Shown here: positions 30,762-40,546 of the stretch, piece after piece | Numbering within the stretch: position 1 is the stretch's first letter | Layout: each line of letters opens with the position of its first letter | Assembly: GCA_902561015.1 (NCBI GenBank) | Contig: CACENB010000005.1 | Span: 1-57,545, forward strand | DNA from: an uncultured Pelagibacteraceae bacterium | GTDB taxonomy: Bacteria; Pseudomonadota; Alphaproteobacteria; Pelagibacterales; Pelagibacteraceae | Length of the DNA: 57,545 nt | Reading direction: 5' to 3' | Notes under the pieces: model-generated | Databases searched by the model: none | Seen by the model: the letters and a program-made list of their open reading frames with translations, nothing else | What the model was told of the DNA's origin: nothing | Made by a program: the position numbers and the translations under genes

Positions 30762-31885
30762 TTAGTCTCCGTAACTTTTTTTCTAATATAATTATTGAAT
30801 ACTACTGCAATTAACATCATTGCGCCTAAAAAAACCTTAAACCAATCAGTATCGACATCTGTATAAAAAATTCCCATTGATACAGTGCCAAAAATAATAG
30901 CGCCCAATGCTGCTCCGATGGCAGAGCCATAACCTCCAGTCAAAAGACAACCGCCAACCACGGCAGCTGCTATTGCTTCCAATTCTTTTAAAGTTCCTCT
31001 CATAGTATCTGCTGAACCTGCATCTAAAACTTGAATACAAGCAAATATTGTCGATGCTACAGCTGTTCCAATAAATAGACTTATTTTTACTCTTCCAACA
31101 GGCACACCAACATTTGTAGCACCAACTTTATCTCCACCTGATGCAAATATCCAATTTCCATATCTAGTTTTCATAAGTATCCAAGTCGCAAATAATGTAA
31201 GAGCAATAAACCATATTACTGATGGTGGAATACCTGTAGCTAATGGTGTACCATCAGTTCTCAGTGCAATTAATTTCATCGATCCTAGCCATGTGAATAA
31301 CCATTGAAAAGTATCTGTTGCAAACAACCAAGCAATTGGATCATCCTCTATTAAAACTCTTAACCCTGGTACTTGAGTTCTTCCTGTAATTAATCTCGTA
31401 ATAGCCAAAGTTGCCCCTCTTAAAATGAACAACATTGCTAGAGTTACTATGAAGGATGGAAGACCAGTTTTTACCACCATTATACCATTGAAATAACCAA
31501 TCAGTATTGCCATAGCAAAAGCAAAAATAATACTCGTCCATAAAGGCCAGCCCCAATAAATTGCAGGTATAGCGATACAGATTCCTGCAAAACCAATCAT
31601 TGAACCAATTGATAAATCAAACTCTCCACCGATCATTAACATTGCAGCAGCAATAGCAATAATCCCTAAATTAGCTGAAACATCTAAAAAATTTAATGTC
31701 CCATAAGCGCTAAACATTCCAGTGTCACCAGCAACTATTCCAAAAAAAATAAAAACTAAAATTGAGCCACCCAAAGCACCAAGCTCTGGTCTGTTTAATA
31801 AAACTCTAAGAGGTGAAATTTTTTTAAGTCTTTCATCTTGTCCACTATCTTTTTTTGATTGTATACTCTCTGATTTTACAGACAT
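30758..31885 (-). CDS. Sugar ABC transporter permease (RbsC/FrcC family)
   Basis: [81 protein letters not shown]. Confidence 0.92.
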   Translation of the reverse strand: MSVKSESIQSKKDSGQDERLKKISPLRVLLNRPELGALGGSILVFIFFGIVAGDTGMFSAYGTLNFLDVSANLGIIAIAAAMLMIGGEFDLSIGSMIGFAGICIAIPAIYWGWPLWTSIIFAFAMAILIGYFNGIMVVKTGLPSFIVTLAMLFILRGATLAITRLITGRTQVPGLRVLIEDDPIAWLFATDTFQWLFTWLGSMKLIALRTDGTPLATGIPPSVIWFIALTLFATWILMKTRYGNWIFASGGDKVGATNVGVPVGRVKISLFIGTAVASTIFACIQVLDAGSADTMRGTLKELEAIAAAVVGGCLLTGGYGSAIGAALGAIIFGTVSMGIFYTDVDTDWFKVFLGAMMLIAVVFNNYIRKKVTETK

Positions 31886-31913
31886 ATAAAAATTATAATT
31901 TAAAGATGATTAA

Positions 31914-31946
31914 AAAAAAGGCCTGACTAATATTAGTCAGGCCTTT
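31914..31946 (-). terminator. Intrinsic terminator/attenuator between substrate-binding protein and permease genes
   Basis: Perfect 30-bp palindrome AAAGGCCTGACTAATATTAGTCAGGCCTTT (31917-31946), followed on the minus strand by a T-run. Confidence 0.88.
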
Positions 31947-31957
31947 AATTCATATTT

Positions 31958-32881
31958 TTATCTATAACCTTGAGCTGCCCATTTAATTACTTTAGACGCA
32001 TTGTCAGGAGTAACAAACCCAGGTCCAGTCATTACTACACCTGCTGGCATTGTTCCCCATCTCATATATTGTCCAAAGATAGCTATTGGTAAATATCCTT
32101 GTAGATATTGCTGTTGGTCAATTAAAAACTCTACTTTTCCTGCAGCAGCAGCTTTTAACATATTTGGAGACATATCAAATGTTCCTAATCTTACAGAACC
32201 AACTTTTCCAGCAGACTCGAGTGCTTTCAAAGCTGCTTCACCAGACAATCCAGCACCTAAAGTTAGAATAGTGTCATAGCCACCACCTAATTTTGCAGCA
32301 ACAGCTTTTTGAATTTCTGTTGGGTCATTTGAAGTACCTAAAATATCAACAGATCCACCAAAACCTTTTTTGAAACCAGCACATCTTCTATCAAGTGCAA
32401 CGTTTCCTACCTCATGGTTAACACATAATGCTTTTTTTCCACCAGCGGCTTTCATTTTTTGTCCACCACCTACACCTGCTTCAAACTCAGTTTGTCCAAC
32501 GTGTGCACTAATTCCTAAAGATGCATAATCATCAGATCCAGAGTTCATTGATATTACAGGAATACCAGCAGCTATTGCAGCTTTAACTGATTTTCCTAAA
32601 GCAGCAGCATCTGGTAATGTGATCACTATACCTTTCGGTTTTTGTGATACAGCATTATCAATTAATTTTGCCATTTCTACCATGTCAAAAGTAGCTGGTG
32701 CTGTGTATTTGCAAGACACTCCCATGTCTTTACATCCAGCATCAACTCCATTTTTAGCAACTGACCAGAAAGGATCGTTTGCTTGACCATGAGAAACCAC
32801 AATTATATCTACAGCTAAAGCAGATACAGACATCATTGCCCATGCAGCTAAAGCCAATATAAAGTTTTTTATTGTTTTCAT
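31958..32881 (-). CDS. Periplasmic sugar/inositol-type substrate-binding protein
   Basis: Signal peptide MKTIKNFILALAAWAMMSVSALA; Peripla_BP_4-like (VVSHGQANDPFWSVAKNGVDAG...ISAHVGQTEFEAG). Confidence 0.9.
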   Translation of the reverse strand: MKTIKNFILALAAWAMMSVSALAVDIIVVSHGQANDPFWSVAKNGVDAGCKDMGVSCKYTAPATFDMVEMAKLIDNAVSQKPKGIVITLPDAAALGKSVKAAIAAGIPVISMNSGSDDYASLGISAHVGQTEFEAGVGGGQKMKAAGGKKALCVNHEVGNVALDRRCAGFKKGFGGSVDILGTSNDPTEIQKAVAAKLGGGYDTILTLGAGLSGEAALKALESAGKVGSVRLGTFDMSPNMLKAAAAGKVEFLIDQQQYLQGYLPIAIFGQYMRWGTMPAGVVMTGPGFVTPDNASKVIKWAAQGYR

Positions 32882-32982
32882 TATTCCCCTTTAATTAAAG
32901 TTAACTTTTAAAAGTAAAATCTAATCAAAATATTATTTAGTTGTAAAGCAGACAGGTTGTATTCTACTAAGGGTTGATTCAA

Positions 32983-33984
32983 TTAAAGATTAAGTTTTTC
33001 AAACTTTTTTGATCTTAAAGATTTTTGAGCTGCATTCGCAATTATCAGAGCTTTTCTTCCCTCTTCAAATCCTGCAAGAGGTTGAATTTTCTTTCTAATA
33101 AATTTTGCAAAATCATTTAATTGATTTTTATAAGCATCTTTATACCTCTCAATAAAAAAATTAAGCAAAGGAGATTTATTTGAAGTTGATTGTGCAGAAT
33201 ATAAAGATGTCTCGTTTTGTCTTTTATTTTCTGAAATTAACATACCTTTTGATCCAAATAATTCTATTCTTTGATCATAACCGAAACTACAATGTCTAGA
33301 ATTAGTTATTATGCACTGAACGCCAGCTTTAGATCTAATTATAGTAGATGCTAATTCAAAATCTTTTATTTTATCAAATCTTTTGTCTGATATGTTGCTA
33401 CCAGAGGCTATTATTTTTGCAGGCTCATCATTACCAAGGTAGAATCTAACAAGATCAAAATCATGGATCATCATATCTCTAAAAATACCACCAGATTCTT
33501 TTAGATATTTCATAGTTGGCGGGGCAGGATCACGACTAGTGATAATAATTTTTTCTAATTTACCTATTTTTCCAGCAAGTAATTGTTTTCTCAAACTATT
33601 GTGTGTTGGATCATATCGTCTATTAAAACCTAATTGTATTTTTGGATTTAATTTATTAATTTTTTTTTTGCAGGTTTCAATTTTTTTAATATTTAAATCT
33701 AGTGGTTTTTCACAAAAGATTATTTTTCTATTTTTAACACCATCTAAAATAAATCTAACATGTGTCGATGTTGTTGAGGCAATAAAAATAGCTTTTATAT
33801 CTTTATCTTTGTAAGCCACAGATGGATTGTTTATAGCTTTTGTTTTTAATGTTTTTGAATATTTTTTAGATAATTTTTGTTCAATGTCATAAATATATTT
33901 AAGATTAAAATCTTTACTACGCATTAAATTTTTTCCATGCATAATACCAATTCTACCAAGTCCAAATAAAGCTATATCAATCAT
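32983..33984 (-). CDS. iolG: Gfo/Idh/MocA oxidoreductase, probable inositol 2-dehydrogenase
   Basis: IALFGLGRIGIMHGKNL, FCEKPLD, GFNRRYDPTH, GGIFRDMMIHDFDLVRFYLG; divergent from iolE. Confidence 0.8.
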   Translation of the reverse strand: MIDIALFGLGRIGIMHGKNLMRSKDFNLKYIYDIEQKLSKKYSKTLKTKAINNPSVAYKDKDIKAIFIASTTSTHVRFILDGVKNRKIIFCEKPLDLNIKKIETCKKKINKLNPKIQLGFNRRYDPTHNSLRKQLLAGKIGKLEKIIITSRDPAPPTMKYLKESGGIFRDMMIHDFDLVRFYLGNDEPAKIIASGSNISDKRFDKIKDFELASTIIRSKAGVQCIITNSRHCSFGYDQRIELFGSKGMLISENKRQNETSLYSAQSTSNKSPLLNFFIERYKDAYKNQLNDFAKFIRKKIQPLAGFEEGRKALIIANAAQKSLRSKKFEKLNL

Positions 33985-34028
33985 TTAAAATTTGTATTAA
34001 AATAATAACTTAACTAAAAAAATTTCTT

Positions 34029-34931
34029 ATGTCAGTAAAATTAGGAGTTGCACCCATTGCATGGAGTAATGATGACATGCCCGAGTTAGGTGGTGAAACT
34101 ACATTAGAACAATGTTTAAAAGAAGCCAATGAAGCAGGCTATATAGGCATAGAGTCTGGTGGAAAATTTCCAAAGAAATCTTCGGAATTAATTCCAAAAT
34201 TAAATCAATTTAATCTTAAACTTTGTTCAGGATGGTATGGTGCTAATCTAAGAAAAAATTCTGTTGAGGAAGAAAAAAAATCCATTCAAGAACAACTAAA
34301 TTTATTTAAAGATTGTGATGCACCTTGTATAGTTTTTGCGGAAGTTTCTGGCTCTATACAAGGAGATCCTAACAGAAAATTATCAACTCGGCCTCAAATG
34401 GAAAAAGATGAATGGCAGAAGTTTTGTGAAAAAATTTCTGAACTAGGAAAATATTTAGAGGATGAAGGGATGCCTTTGGCATATCACCATCATATGGGGA
34501 CAGTAATTGAAACTCAAAAAGATACTGAAAGACTTATAGAAAATACTCATGAAAGTGTAAAATTAACATTAGATACAGGACATATGTTATTTGCAAAAGG
34601 GGACTCAAAATCCATATTACAAAATTATCATGAGAGAATTTTGCACGTCCATTGTAAAGATATAAGAAAACAAGTTCTTGAAAAATCTTTAAAAGAGGAC
34701 TTAAGTTTTAGAGGTGCTTTCTTAGAGGGTGCGTTTACAGTGCCTGGAGATGGTTGTATTGATTATCAACCTTTATTTAATGTATTAAAAAATAATAATT
34801 ATTCAGGATGGTTGGTGGTTGAGGCAGAGCAGGATCCGGCAAAAGCAAATCCGTTTGAGTATGCAAAAATTGGTTATAATTATCTTACAGATACATTAAA
34901 AAAATCTGAAATTGAAATTTATAAAAATTGA
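34029..34931 (+). CDS. iolE: Myo-inosose-2 dehydratase
   Basis: LGVAPIAWSNDDMPELGGETTLEQCLKEANEAGYIGIE, MPLAYHHHMGTVIET, LDTGHMLFAKGD, VVEAEQDPAKA. Confidence 0.92.
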   Translation: MSVKLGVAPIAWSNDDMPELGGETTLEQCLKEANEAGYIGIESGGKFPKKSSELIPKLNQFNLKLCSGWYGANLRKNSVEEEKKSIQEQLNLFKDCDAPCIVFAEVSGSIQGDPNRKLSTRPQMEKDEWQKFCEKISELGKYLEDEGMPLAYHHHMGTVIETQKDTERLIENTHESVKLTLDTGHMLFAKGDSKSILQNYHERILHVHCKDIRKQVLEKSLKEDLSFRGAFLEGAFTVPGDGCIDYQPLFNVLKNNNYSGWLVVEAEQDPAKANPFEYAKIGYNYLTDTLKKSEIEIYKN

Positions 34932-35432
34932 TTATCTATAAAGTGAAGTTAGTTCATTATTTCCAGCAGCAACACATGGAGATTTAAAACAAGTACCCAC
35001 AACCCATTCAGATCCAGGATCAGGTAAAAAATTTGATGACATCACAAATATAACACCCATCTCAACTGACTGACCTGCTTTACCTTCTGCTTTAATTCTA
35101 GGATCAGGATCAGTTTTTACTTTAGTATCCTCTGAAAAAGGATTCTCTATATTAAGATTTTTGTTTATATAATTCACAACTTTAGATGAAGACCATTCGC
35201 CATTGCATGGATCACCCCAAACAGTCAATTTACCTTCATCATTGTTCCCACAATTATTTATTTCTCCATTGATAAAATCAACTACTTTCTTATGATTTTC
35301 TTTAACTAAGTTAGCTTTTGCTTCAACTGCGGGCCTTGTACTTGCAGTCCAGATCAACATCCCAACCACATATACTAATGATAACAATACTAATGCTTCT
35401 AATAGTCCAAAATTTTTGAAATTTATTCGCAT
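34932..35432 (-). CDS. Hypothetical type IV pilin/pseudopilin-like protein
   Basis: Short basic leader MRINFKN, then FGLLEALVLLSLVYVVGMLIW hydrophobic helix with a Glu at a pilin-like position; C-terminal Cys pair CFKSPC. Confidence 0.5.
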   Translation of the reverse strand: MRINFKNFGLLEALVLLSLVYVVGMLIWTASTRPAVEAKANLVKENHKKVVDFINGEINNCGNNDEGKLTVWGDPCNGEWSSSKVVNYINKNLNIENPFSEDTKVKTDPDPRIKAEGKAGQSVEMGVIFVMSSNFLPDPGSEWVVGTCFKSPCVAAGNNELTSLYR

Positions 35433-35434
35433 AA

Positions 35435-36400
35435 TTAAAGTTTAATAATTTTTGATTTGTCTAATTTTTTTTCAAAAAAATCAATTATATTTTGTATTGT
35501 TTCTTTTCCCATTCTTATCATGCATTCCTCAGTAAATGCAGCGGTATGAGGACTTAAAAAAACTTTATTGTTTTTTAGCAAAGGATTATCCTCTTTAGGT
35601 GGTTCTGTTTCAAAAACATCTAAACCTGCACCAAATATAAGACTTTCATTTAATGCTTTATCTAAGTCATTCTCATTAATCATTCCACCTCTTGCAGCAT
35701 TAATAATTATACAATTTTTCCTCATTGTTTTAAGTAAGTCATAATTAATAATATTTTTCGTTTTTTCATTAAGAGGCATATGTAAAGAAATGGCATCCAT
35801 AGATTTTACTGCTTCTGTAAGATCTTCAACTTTTTTTCCACCCAATTCCTCAATAATATCTTTTGAAACAAATGGATCATAAACAAAAACATTCATTTCA
35901 AATCCTTTGCATCTTCTAATTAAAGATTGACCAATTCTACCAAATCCAGCAATTAAAATATTTTTTTTCCAAAGTTCAATTGTTTTTGGAAGTTTGTTTC
36001 TATTAGAAAAATTTCCTGTTTTAACAGCCTCATCATACATGTTTTTTCTCTTTGATATATTGAGCAACATAAACATAACATGTTCTGCCACCGCAACAGC
36101 ATTTGCTGTAGCCGTAATTGCCAAGGTGATATTTTTTTCTTTAGAAGATTTTAAGTCAATATTATCGTACCCAACGCCATGACGAGATATAATTTTAAGT
36201 TTTTTTGATATATTGATTAATTCGCTAGATAAATTTGCTGTTCTAATTGATAGACCATCACACTCCAAAATTTTTTTTTTAATATCTTTGTTATCTATAT
36301 TTTCAATAATCTCATAATCATAATTTGTGTTATTCTTTATGAGATCTATCCCCGCTTTATGAATAGGTTGAATTATCAAAATTTTTTTTTTATCTGACAC
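35435..36400 (-). CDS. D-isomer 2-hydroxyacid dehydrogenase (phosphoglycerate dehydrogenase-like)
   Basis: SRHGVGYDNID, LIAGFGRIGQSLIRR, INAARGGMINENDL, GLDVFETEPP, LSPHTAAFTEE. Confidence 0.88.
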   Translation of the reverse strand: MSDKKKILIIQPIHKAGIDLIKNNTNYDYEIIENIDNKDIKKKILECDGLSIRTANLSSELINISKKLKIISRHGVGYDNIDLKSSKEKNITLAITATANAVAVAEHVMFMLLNISKRKNMYDEAVKTGNFSNRNKLPKTIELWKKNILIAGFGRIGQSLIRRCKGFEMNVFVYDPFVSKDIIEELGGKKVEDLTEAVKSMDAISLHMPLNEKTKNIINYDLLKTMRKNCIIINAARGGMINENDLDKALNESLIFGAGLDVFETEPPKEDNPLLKNNKVFLSPHTAAFTEECMIRMGKETIQNIIDFFEKKLDKSKIIKL

Positions 36401-36406
36401 TTAAAT

Positions 36407-37198
36407 TCAGTAAGCTTTAGAGTCTTCTTTTGATTTGATTGATTTTAATTTAGATACAGCATCTTTTGCACCTGCACTCATATACCTTTGATCGGATCCA
36501 ATGGTTACCAAATTAAATCCTAAATTAAGCATTTTTTTTGCATACTCTGGACTAGCATTATGAATACCTGCAAAAATTTTATTTTTTTTTGCATGTTCCA
36601 AGATATTCAAAATCTTTTCATAAGTTGGACTTCCTTCAGGATTATCAAAAGCTGGTTTTTGACCTATGGCCAGACTTAAATCAGCCGGTCCAATATAAAT
36701 TCCATCTATTCCAGGCGTACTCATAATTTCATCTAATTTATCCAAGGCCTCTTTTGTCTCTATCATTGCCATTTTTAAAATCTCATCGTTGGCAAAATCT
36801 CCATAATCTGCACCTCCATAAATTAATCCTCTAATTGGTCCAAAACTTCTATACCCTTTAGGGGGATACATACATGCTTGAACAAATTTTTCTGCCTCGG
36901 ATTTGTTACTCACCATTGGACAAATAACACCGTAGCACCCTGCATCTAAAATTTTCATTATTTGTCCTGGCTCATTCCAATTTACTCTTGCTAAAGGAGT
37001 AACATCCGTAGATGAAATTGATTGCAGCATTTGTAATGCATTTGGATAATCGATAACACCATGTTGCATATCAATTGTAAGCGAGTCCCAACCTTGATGA
37101 GACATTACTTCCGCTGAAAAAGAGCTAGGAATTTGTAACCAGCCATTAATTATTTGCTCACCATCTCTCATCATCTTTTTTATTTTATTTGGCCTCAT
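36407..37198 (-). CDS. HpcH/HpaI-family aldolase
   Basis: SLTIDMQHGVIDYPNALQML, ICPMVSNKSEAEKFVQACMYPPKGYRSFGPIRG, MIETKEALDKLDEIMSTPGIDGIYIGPADLSLAIG. Confidence 0.9.
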   Translation of the reverse strand: MRPNKIKKMMRDGEQIINGWLQIPSSFSAEVMSHQGWDSLTIDMQHGVIDYPNALQMLQSISSTDVTPLARVNWNEPGQIMKILDAGCYGVICPMVSNKSEAEKFVQACMYPPKGYRSFGPIRGLIYGGADYGDFANDEILKMAMIETKEALDKLDEIMSTPGIDGIYIGPADLSLAIGQKPAFDNPEGSPTYEKILNILEHAKKNKIFAGIHNASPEYAKKMLNLGFNLVTIGSDQRYMSAGAKDAVSKLKSIKSKEDSKAY

Positions 37199-37199
37199 T

Positions 37200-38642
37200 T
37201 TAAGATTTCAAACCAAGGTGAGTGTACTTTATATTTAGATAATCTTTAATTGCCATTGAACCACCTTCACGTCCATATCCAGTTTGTTTAATTCCTCCAA
37301 AAGGTGCCTCAGCTATCGCAACTGCAGGAGTGTTTACTGCAACAGTACCAGTTTCCATTAATTCTGAAGCTCTGTGAGCTTTATCCATAGAATTTGTATA
37401 AATATAACTACATAATCCTAAGTCATTATTATTAGCTCTCTCAACCACTTCATCAAAAGTTTTAAATGACAACATTGGAACTAATGGACCAAATGGTTCT
37501 TGTTTCATTATTGTAAAATTGTCCTTTACATTGTCAAAAACTGTTGGCTCATAAAAATATCCTTTGTTAAATCCTTGAGGTCTTTTTCCACCCAATAAAA
37601 CTTTTGCTCCTTCCTTTTTAGTTGTTTCAACTAATTCTTCTATTTCTCCTAATCTTTTTGCAGTTGTTAAAGGACCTAACTGAACCCCTTCATCTAAACC
37701 ATTTCCAATTTTTAATTTTTTTGTTCTTTCAATAAACGCATTAATGAATTCGTCTTTTTTATTTTCTTGTATATAAAATCTGTTAGGTGAAATACAAACT
37801 TGACCATTATTTCTAAATTTTGCAGTAATTGCCATATCTGCAACTTTATTTATATCAACATCATCAAAAACTATAAAAGGTGAGTGTCCACTAAGCTCCA
37901 TTGTGACTCTTTGAACTTTATCTGCGGCCTTTTTTAAGATTAATTTACCTACTCTTGTTGATCCAGTAATTGAAACTTTTTTAATAATATCAGACTCTAA
38001 CAATTCATTTGAAATACTTTCAGGATCTCCTGATAATAAGTTTACAACTCCAGGAGGGACTCCCGCTTCTTTACAAATATCTACCAACTCCATTACTGTT
38101 CCTGGAGTAATTACATCAGGCTTACAAATTACTGAACATCCGGCAGCTAATGCTGTTGAAATTTTTCTTGCTGCTAGAATCAAAGGAAAATTCCATGGCA
38201 CTAAAGCTGCTACAACTCCAACTGGCTGATAATAAACATGAACTCTCGTATCTGGAAATCGACTTTCGACTGTTTGTCCATAAATTCTTTTTGTTTCTTC
38301 AGCATTCCACTCAAAAATATCAGCAGCCCCGCCAGTTTCGCCAATTCCCTCTGCCAAAGGTTTTCCAACTTCAATCGTTAACCATTTTGCTAAAACATCT
38401 TGTTTTTTTCTTAAAAGATCAGCAATTTTTCTAATAATATATGATCTCTGCCAAGGTAAAGTGTTTTTCCAAACTTCCAAACCTTTCTCTGCAGATTTAA
38501 GAGCTTTTTGAACATCTGCTGAAGAAGCTTTAGACACTTTGCCAATAATTTCTTCCGTAGCTGGATTTATAACATCGTAAGTTTCTTTTTTTTCCGCTTG
38601 TTGCCACTTACCATCAATGAACTGCCCAAATTTACTATACAT
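37200..38642 (-). CDS. NAD-dependent aldehyde dehydrogenase (start chosen at 38642, not 38753)
   Basis: MYSKFGQFIDGKWQQAEKKETYDVINPATEE; PWNFPLILAARKISTALAAGCSVICKP; MELSGHSPFIVFDD; NNGQVCISPNRF. The longer ORF overlaps iolD. Confidence 0.9.
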   Translation of the reverse strand: MYSKFGQFIDGKWQQAEKKETYDVINPATEEIIGKVSKASSADVQKALKSAEKGLEVWKNTLPWQRSYIIRKIADLLRKKQDVLAKWLTIEVGKPLAEGIGETGGAADIFEWNAEETKRIYGQTVESRFPDTRVHVYYQPVGVVAALVPWNFPLILAARKISTALAAGCSVICKPDVITPGTVMELVDICKEAGVPPGVVNLLSGDPESISNELLESDIIKKVSITGSTRVGKLILKKAADKVQRVTMELSGHSPFIVFDDVDINKVADMAITAKFRNNGQVCISPNRFYIQENKKDEFINAFIERTKKLKIGNGLDEGVQLGPLTTAKRLGEIEELVETTKKEGAKVLLGGKRPQGFNKGYFYEPTVFDNVKDNFTIMKQEPFGPLVPMLSFKTFDEVVERANNNDLGLCSYIYTNSMDKAHRASELMETGTVAVNTPAVAIAEAPFGGIKQTGYGREGGSMAIKDYLNIKYTHLGLKS

Positions 38643-38696
38643 AATTTTTATTTTATGGTTAATTAAGCGAAATTTTAAGAGAATATATCTATAATT

Positions 38697-40541
38697 ATGA
38701 AAAAAATAAAGCTTACATGTGCTCATGCAATTGTAAAGTTCCTGACTTCTCAAAAAATTCTTATCGATGGTAAAAAAGAACCTTTATTCGCTGGTGCTTT
38801 TGGAATATTTGGTCATGGTAATGTAGCTTGTTTAGGACAAGCTTTAGAGGAAAATAAAGATAAACTTCCTACTTATAGAGGTCATCATGAGCAAAACATG
38901 GCTTTAACAGGAATTGCTTACGCTAGAGCAAAAAGAAGAAAACAAGTATTTGTAGCAACAAGTTCTGTAGGTCCTGGTTCTACAAATATGGTAACAGCTG
39001 CAGCAGTTGCGATGAGTAATAGACTGCCAATTTTATTTCTTCCAGGTGATACTTACGCAAACAGGATGCCTGATCCAGTTTTACAACAAGTAGAACATTT
39101 TAATAATCCAGGAATTACTCAAAATGATGCTTTTAAACCAGTTACAAAATATTTTGATAGAATAACCAGACCAGAACAAATTTTACAAACATTTCCCCAA
39201 GCTGTACAAATTTTATTAGACCCAGCTGATTGTGGTCCAGTATGCATATCTTTATGTCAGGATATACAAGGAGAAATTTTTGATTATCCTGAGGATTTTT
39301 TTAAAGAAAAAATCCATAATATACGAAGACCAAGACCTGATGATTTTCAAATTAAAGAGGCAGCTGAAAAAATTAAAAAATCAAAAAATCCAATCATAAT
39401 TTCTGGTGGAGGTGTTTTTTACTCAGATGCAATGGAGGAACTTTCTACTTTTGCAGTTAAACACAATATACCTGTAACACAAACTGTAATGGGTTATTCT
39501 TCTATGAAAAGAGACCATTCTCATTTTTTAGGACCTATTGGAGGTTTAGGAGGAAAAGCAGCAAACAACTTTGCAAAAAAAACTGATTTAGCGATTGCTA
39601 TTGGAACTAAGTTAGGAGATTTCACAACTGGATCATGGTCCAATTTTGAAAACCCAAATTTTTCATTAGTATCAATTAATGTTGCAAGATTTGATGCTAG
39701 TAAGCATATGGCACAATCAATTATTGGAGATGCAAAAGTTTCTCTAAATGAACTATCACAAGCTTTAGGTGATTGGAAAGCATCCGAGGAATGGCATAAA
39801 AAATCTAGAGATGAACTTAAATCTTGGAATGAATATGTTGATAAAGAAAGTGGACCAACTAATCAAAAACTCCCAAGTTATGCTCATGCAGTTGGTGCAA
39901 TTTATAGAAACTCTGATCCAAGTGATATCGCTGTAACTGCAGCTGGAGGTTTGGTAGGTGAAGTTGTTCAAATTTGGAGACCAAGAGAACTTAATACTCA
40001 TGAAACAGAGTGGGGCTTTAGTTGTATGAGTTATGAAATTTCTGGAGCTTTAGGAATTAAAATGGCTAATCCAAACAAAGAAGTTATCACATTTGTAGGT
40101 GATGGATCATATTTACTTTATAATTCAGATATATATTCATCTGTAATAACTAATAATAAACTAATTGTAATTGTCTGTGATAATGGTGGTCACGCTGTCA
40201 TTAATAGACTTCAATTATTTAAAGGTGGAAAAGAATTTAATTGTTTATTTGAGAGTTCAAATGTCTCAAATTTAGTAAAAGTAAATTTTGCAAAACATGC
40301 AGAAAGTATGGGGGCAAAGTCTGAAGAGGTAAGTTCTATCAGTGAATTAGAGGAAGCTTTCAAAAGAGCGAAGAAATCAAAAGTGACTTACGTTATTTCA
40401 ATCAAAACTCATTCGTATCAATGGCTTGAAGGATCAGCTTATTGGGAAAGTCCAACTTTAGAAATTCCTAAAACCAAAGAAAATGAAAAAGCTCTAAAAT
40501 TACACAAAGAAGGCAAAGCAAAACAAAGACAGGGAGTATAA
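38697..40541 (+). CDS. iolD: 3D-(3,5/4)-trihydroxycyclohexane-1,2-dione acylhydrolase (ThDP enzyme)
   Basis: GAFGIFGHGNVACLGQAL, YRGHHEQNMALTGIAYA, SSVGPGSTNMVTAAAVA, ThDP motif GDGSYLLYNSDIYSSVITNNKLIVIVCDNGG. Confidence 0.93.
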   Translation: MKKIKLTCAHAIVKFLTSQKILIDGKKEPLFAGAFGIFGHGNVACLGQALEENKDKLPTYRGHHEQNMALTGIAYARAKRRKQVFVATSSVGPGSTNMVTAAAVAMSNRLPILFLPGDTYANRMPDPVLQQVEHFNNPGITQNDAFKPVTKYFDRITRPEQILQTFPQAVQILLDPADCGPVCISLCQDIQGEIFDYPEDFFKEKIHNIRRPRPDDFQIKEAAEKIKKSKNPIIISGGGVFYSDAMEELSTFAVKHNIPVTQTVMGYSSMKRDHSHFLGPIGGLGGKAANNFAKKTDLAIAIGTKLGDFTTGSWSNFENPNFSLVSINVARFDASKHMAQSIIGDAKVSLNELSQALGDWKASEEWHKKSRDELKSWNEYVDKESGPTNQKLPSYAHAVGAIYRNSDPSDIAVTAAGGLVGEVVQIWRPRELNTHETEWGFSCMSYEISGALGIKMANPNKEVITFVGDGSYLLYNSDIYSSVITNNKLIVIVCDNGGHAVINRLQLFKGGKEFNCLFESSNVSNLVKVNFAKHAESMGAKSEEVSSISELEEAFKRAKKSKVTYVISIKTHSYQWLEGSAYWESPTLEIPKTKENEKALKLHKEGKAKQRQGV

Positions 40542-40546
40542 CCCTA

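Noticed and set aside
38643-38753. N-terminal extension of the 37200..38753 ORF
   Set aside because: It overlaps the divergent iolD start and lacks ALDH similarity; start at 38642 (MYSKFGQFIDG) is more credible.
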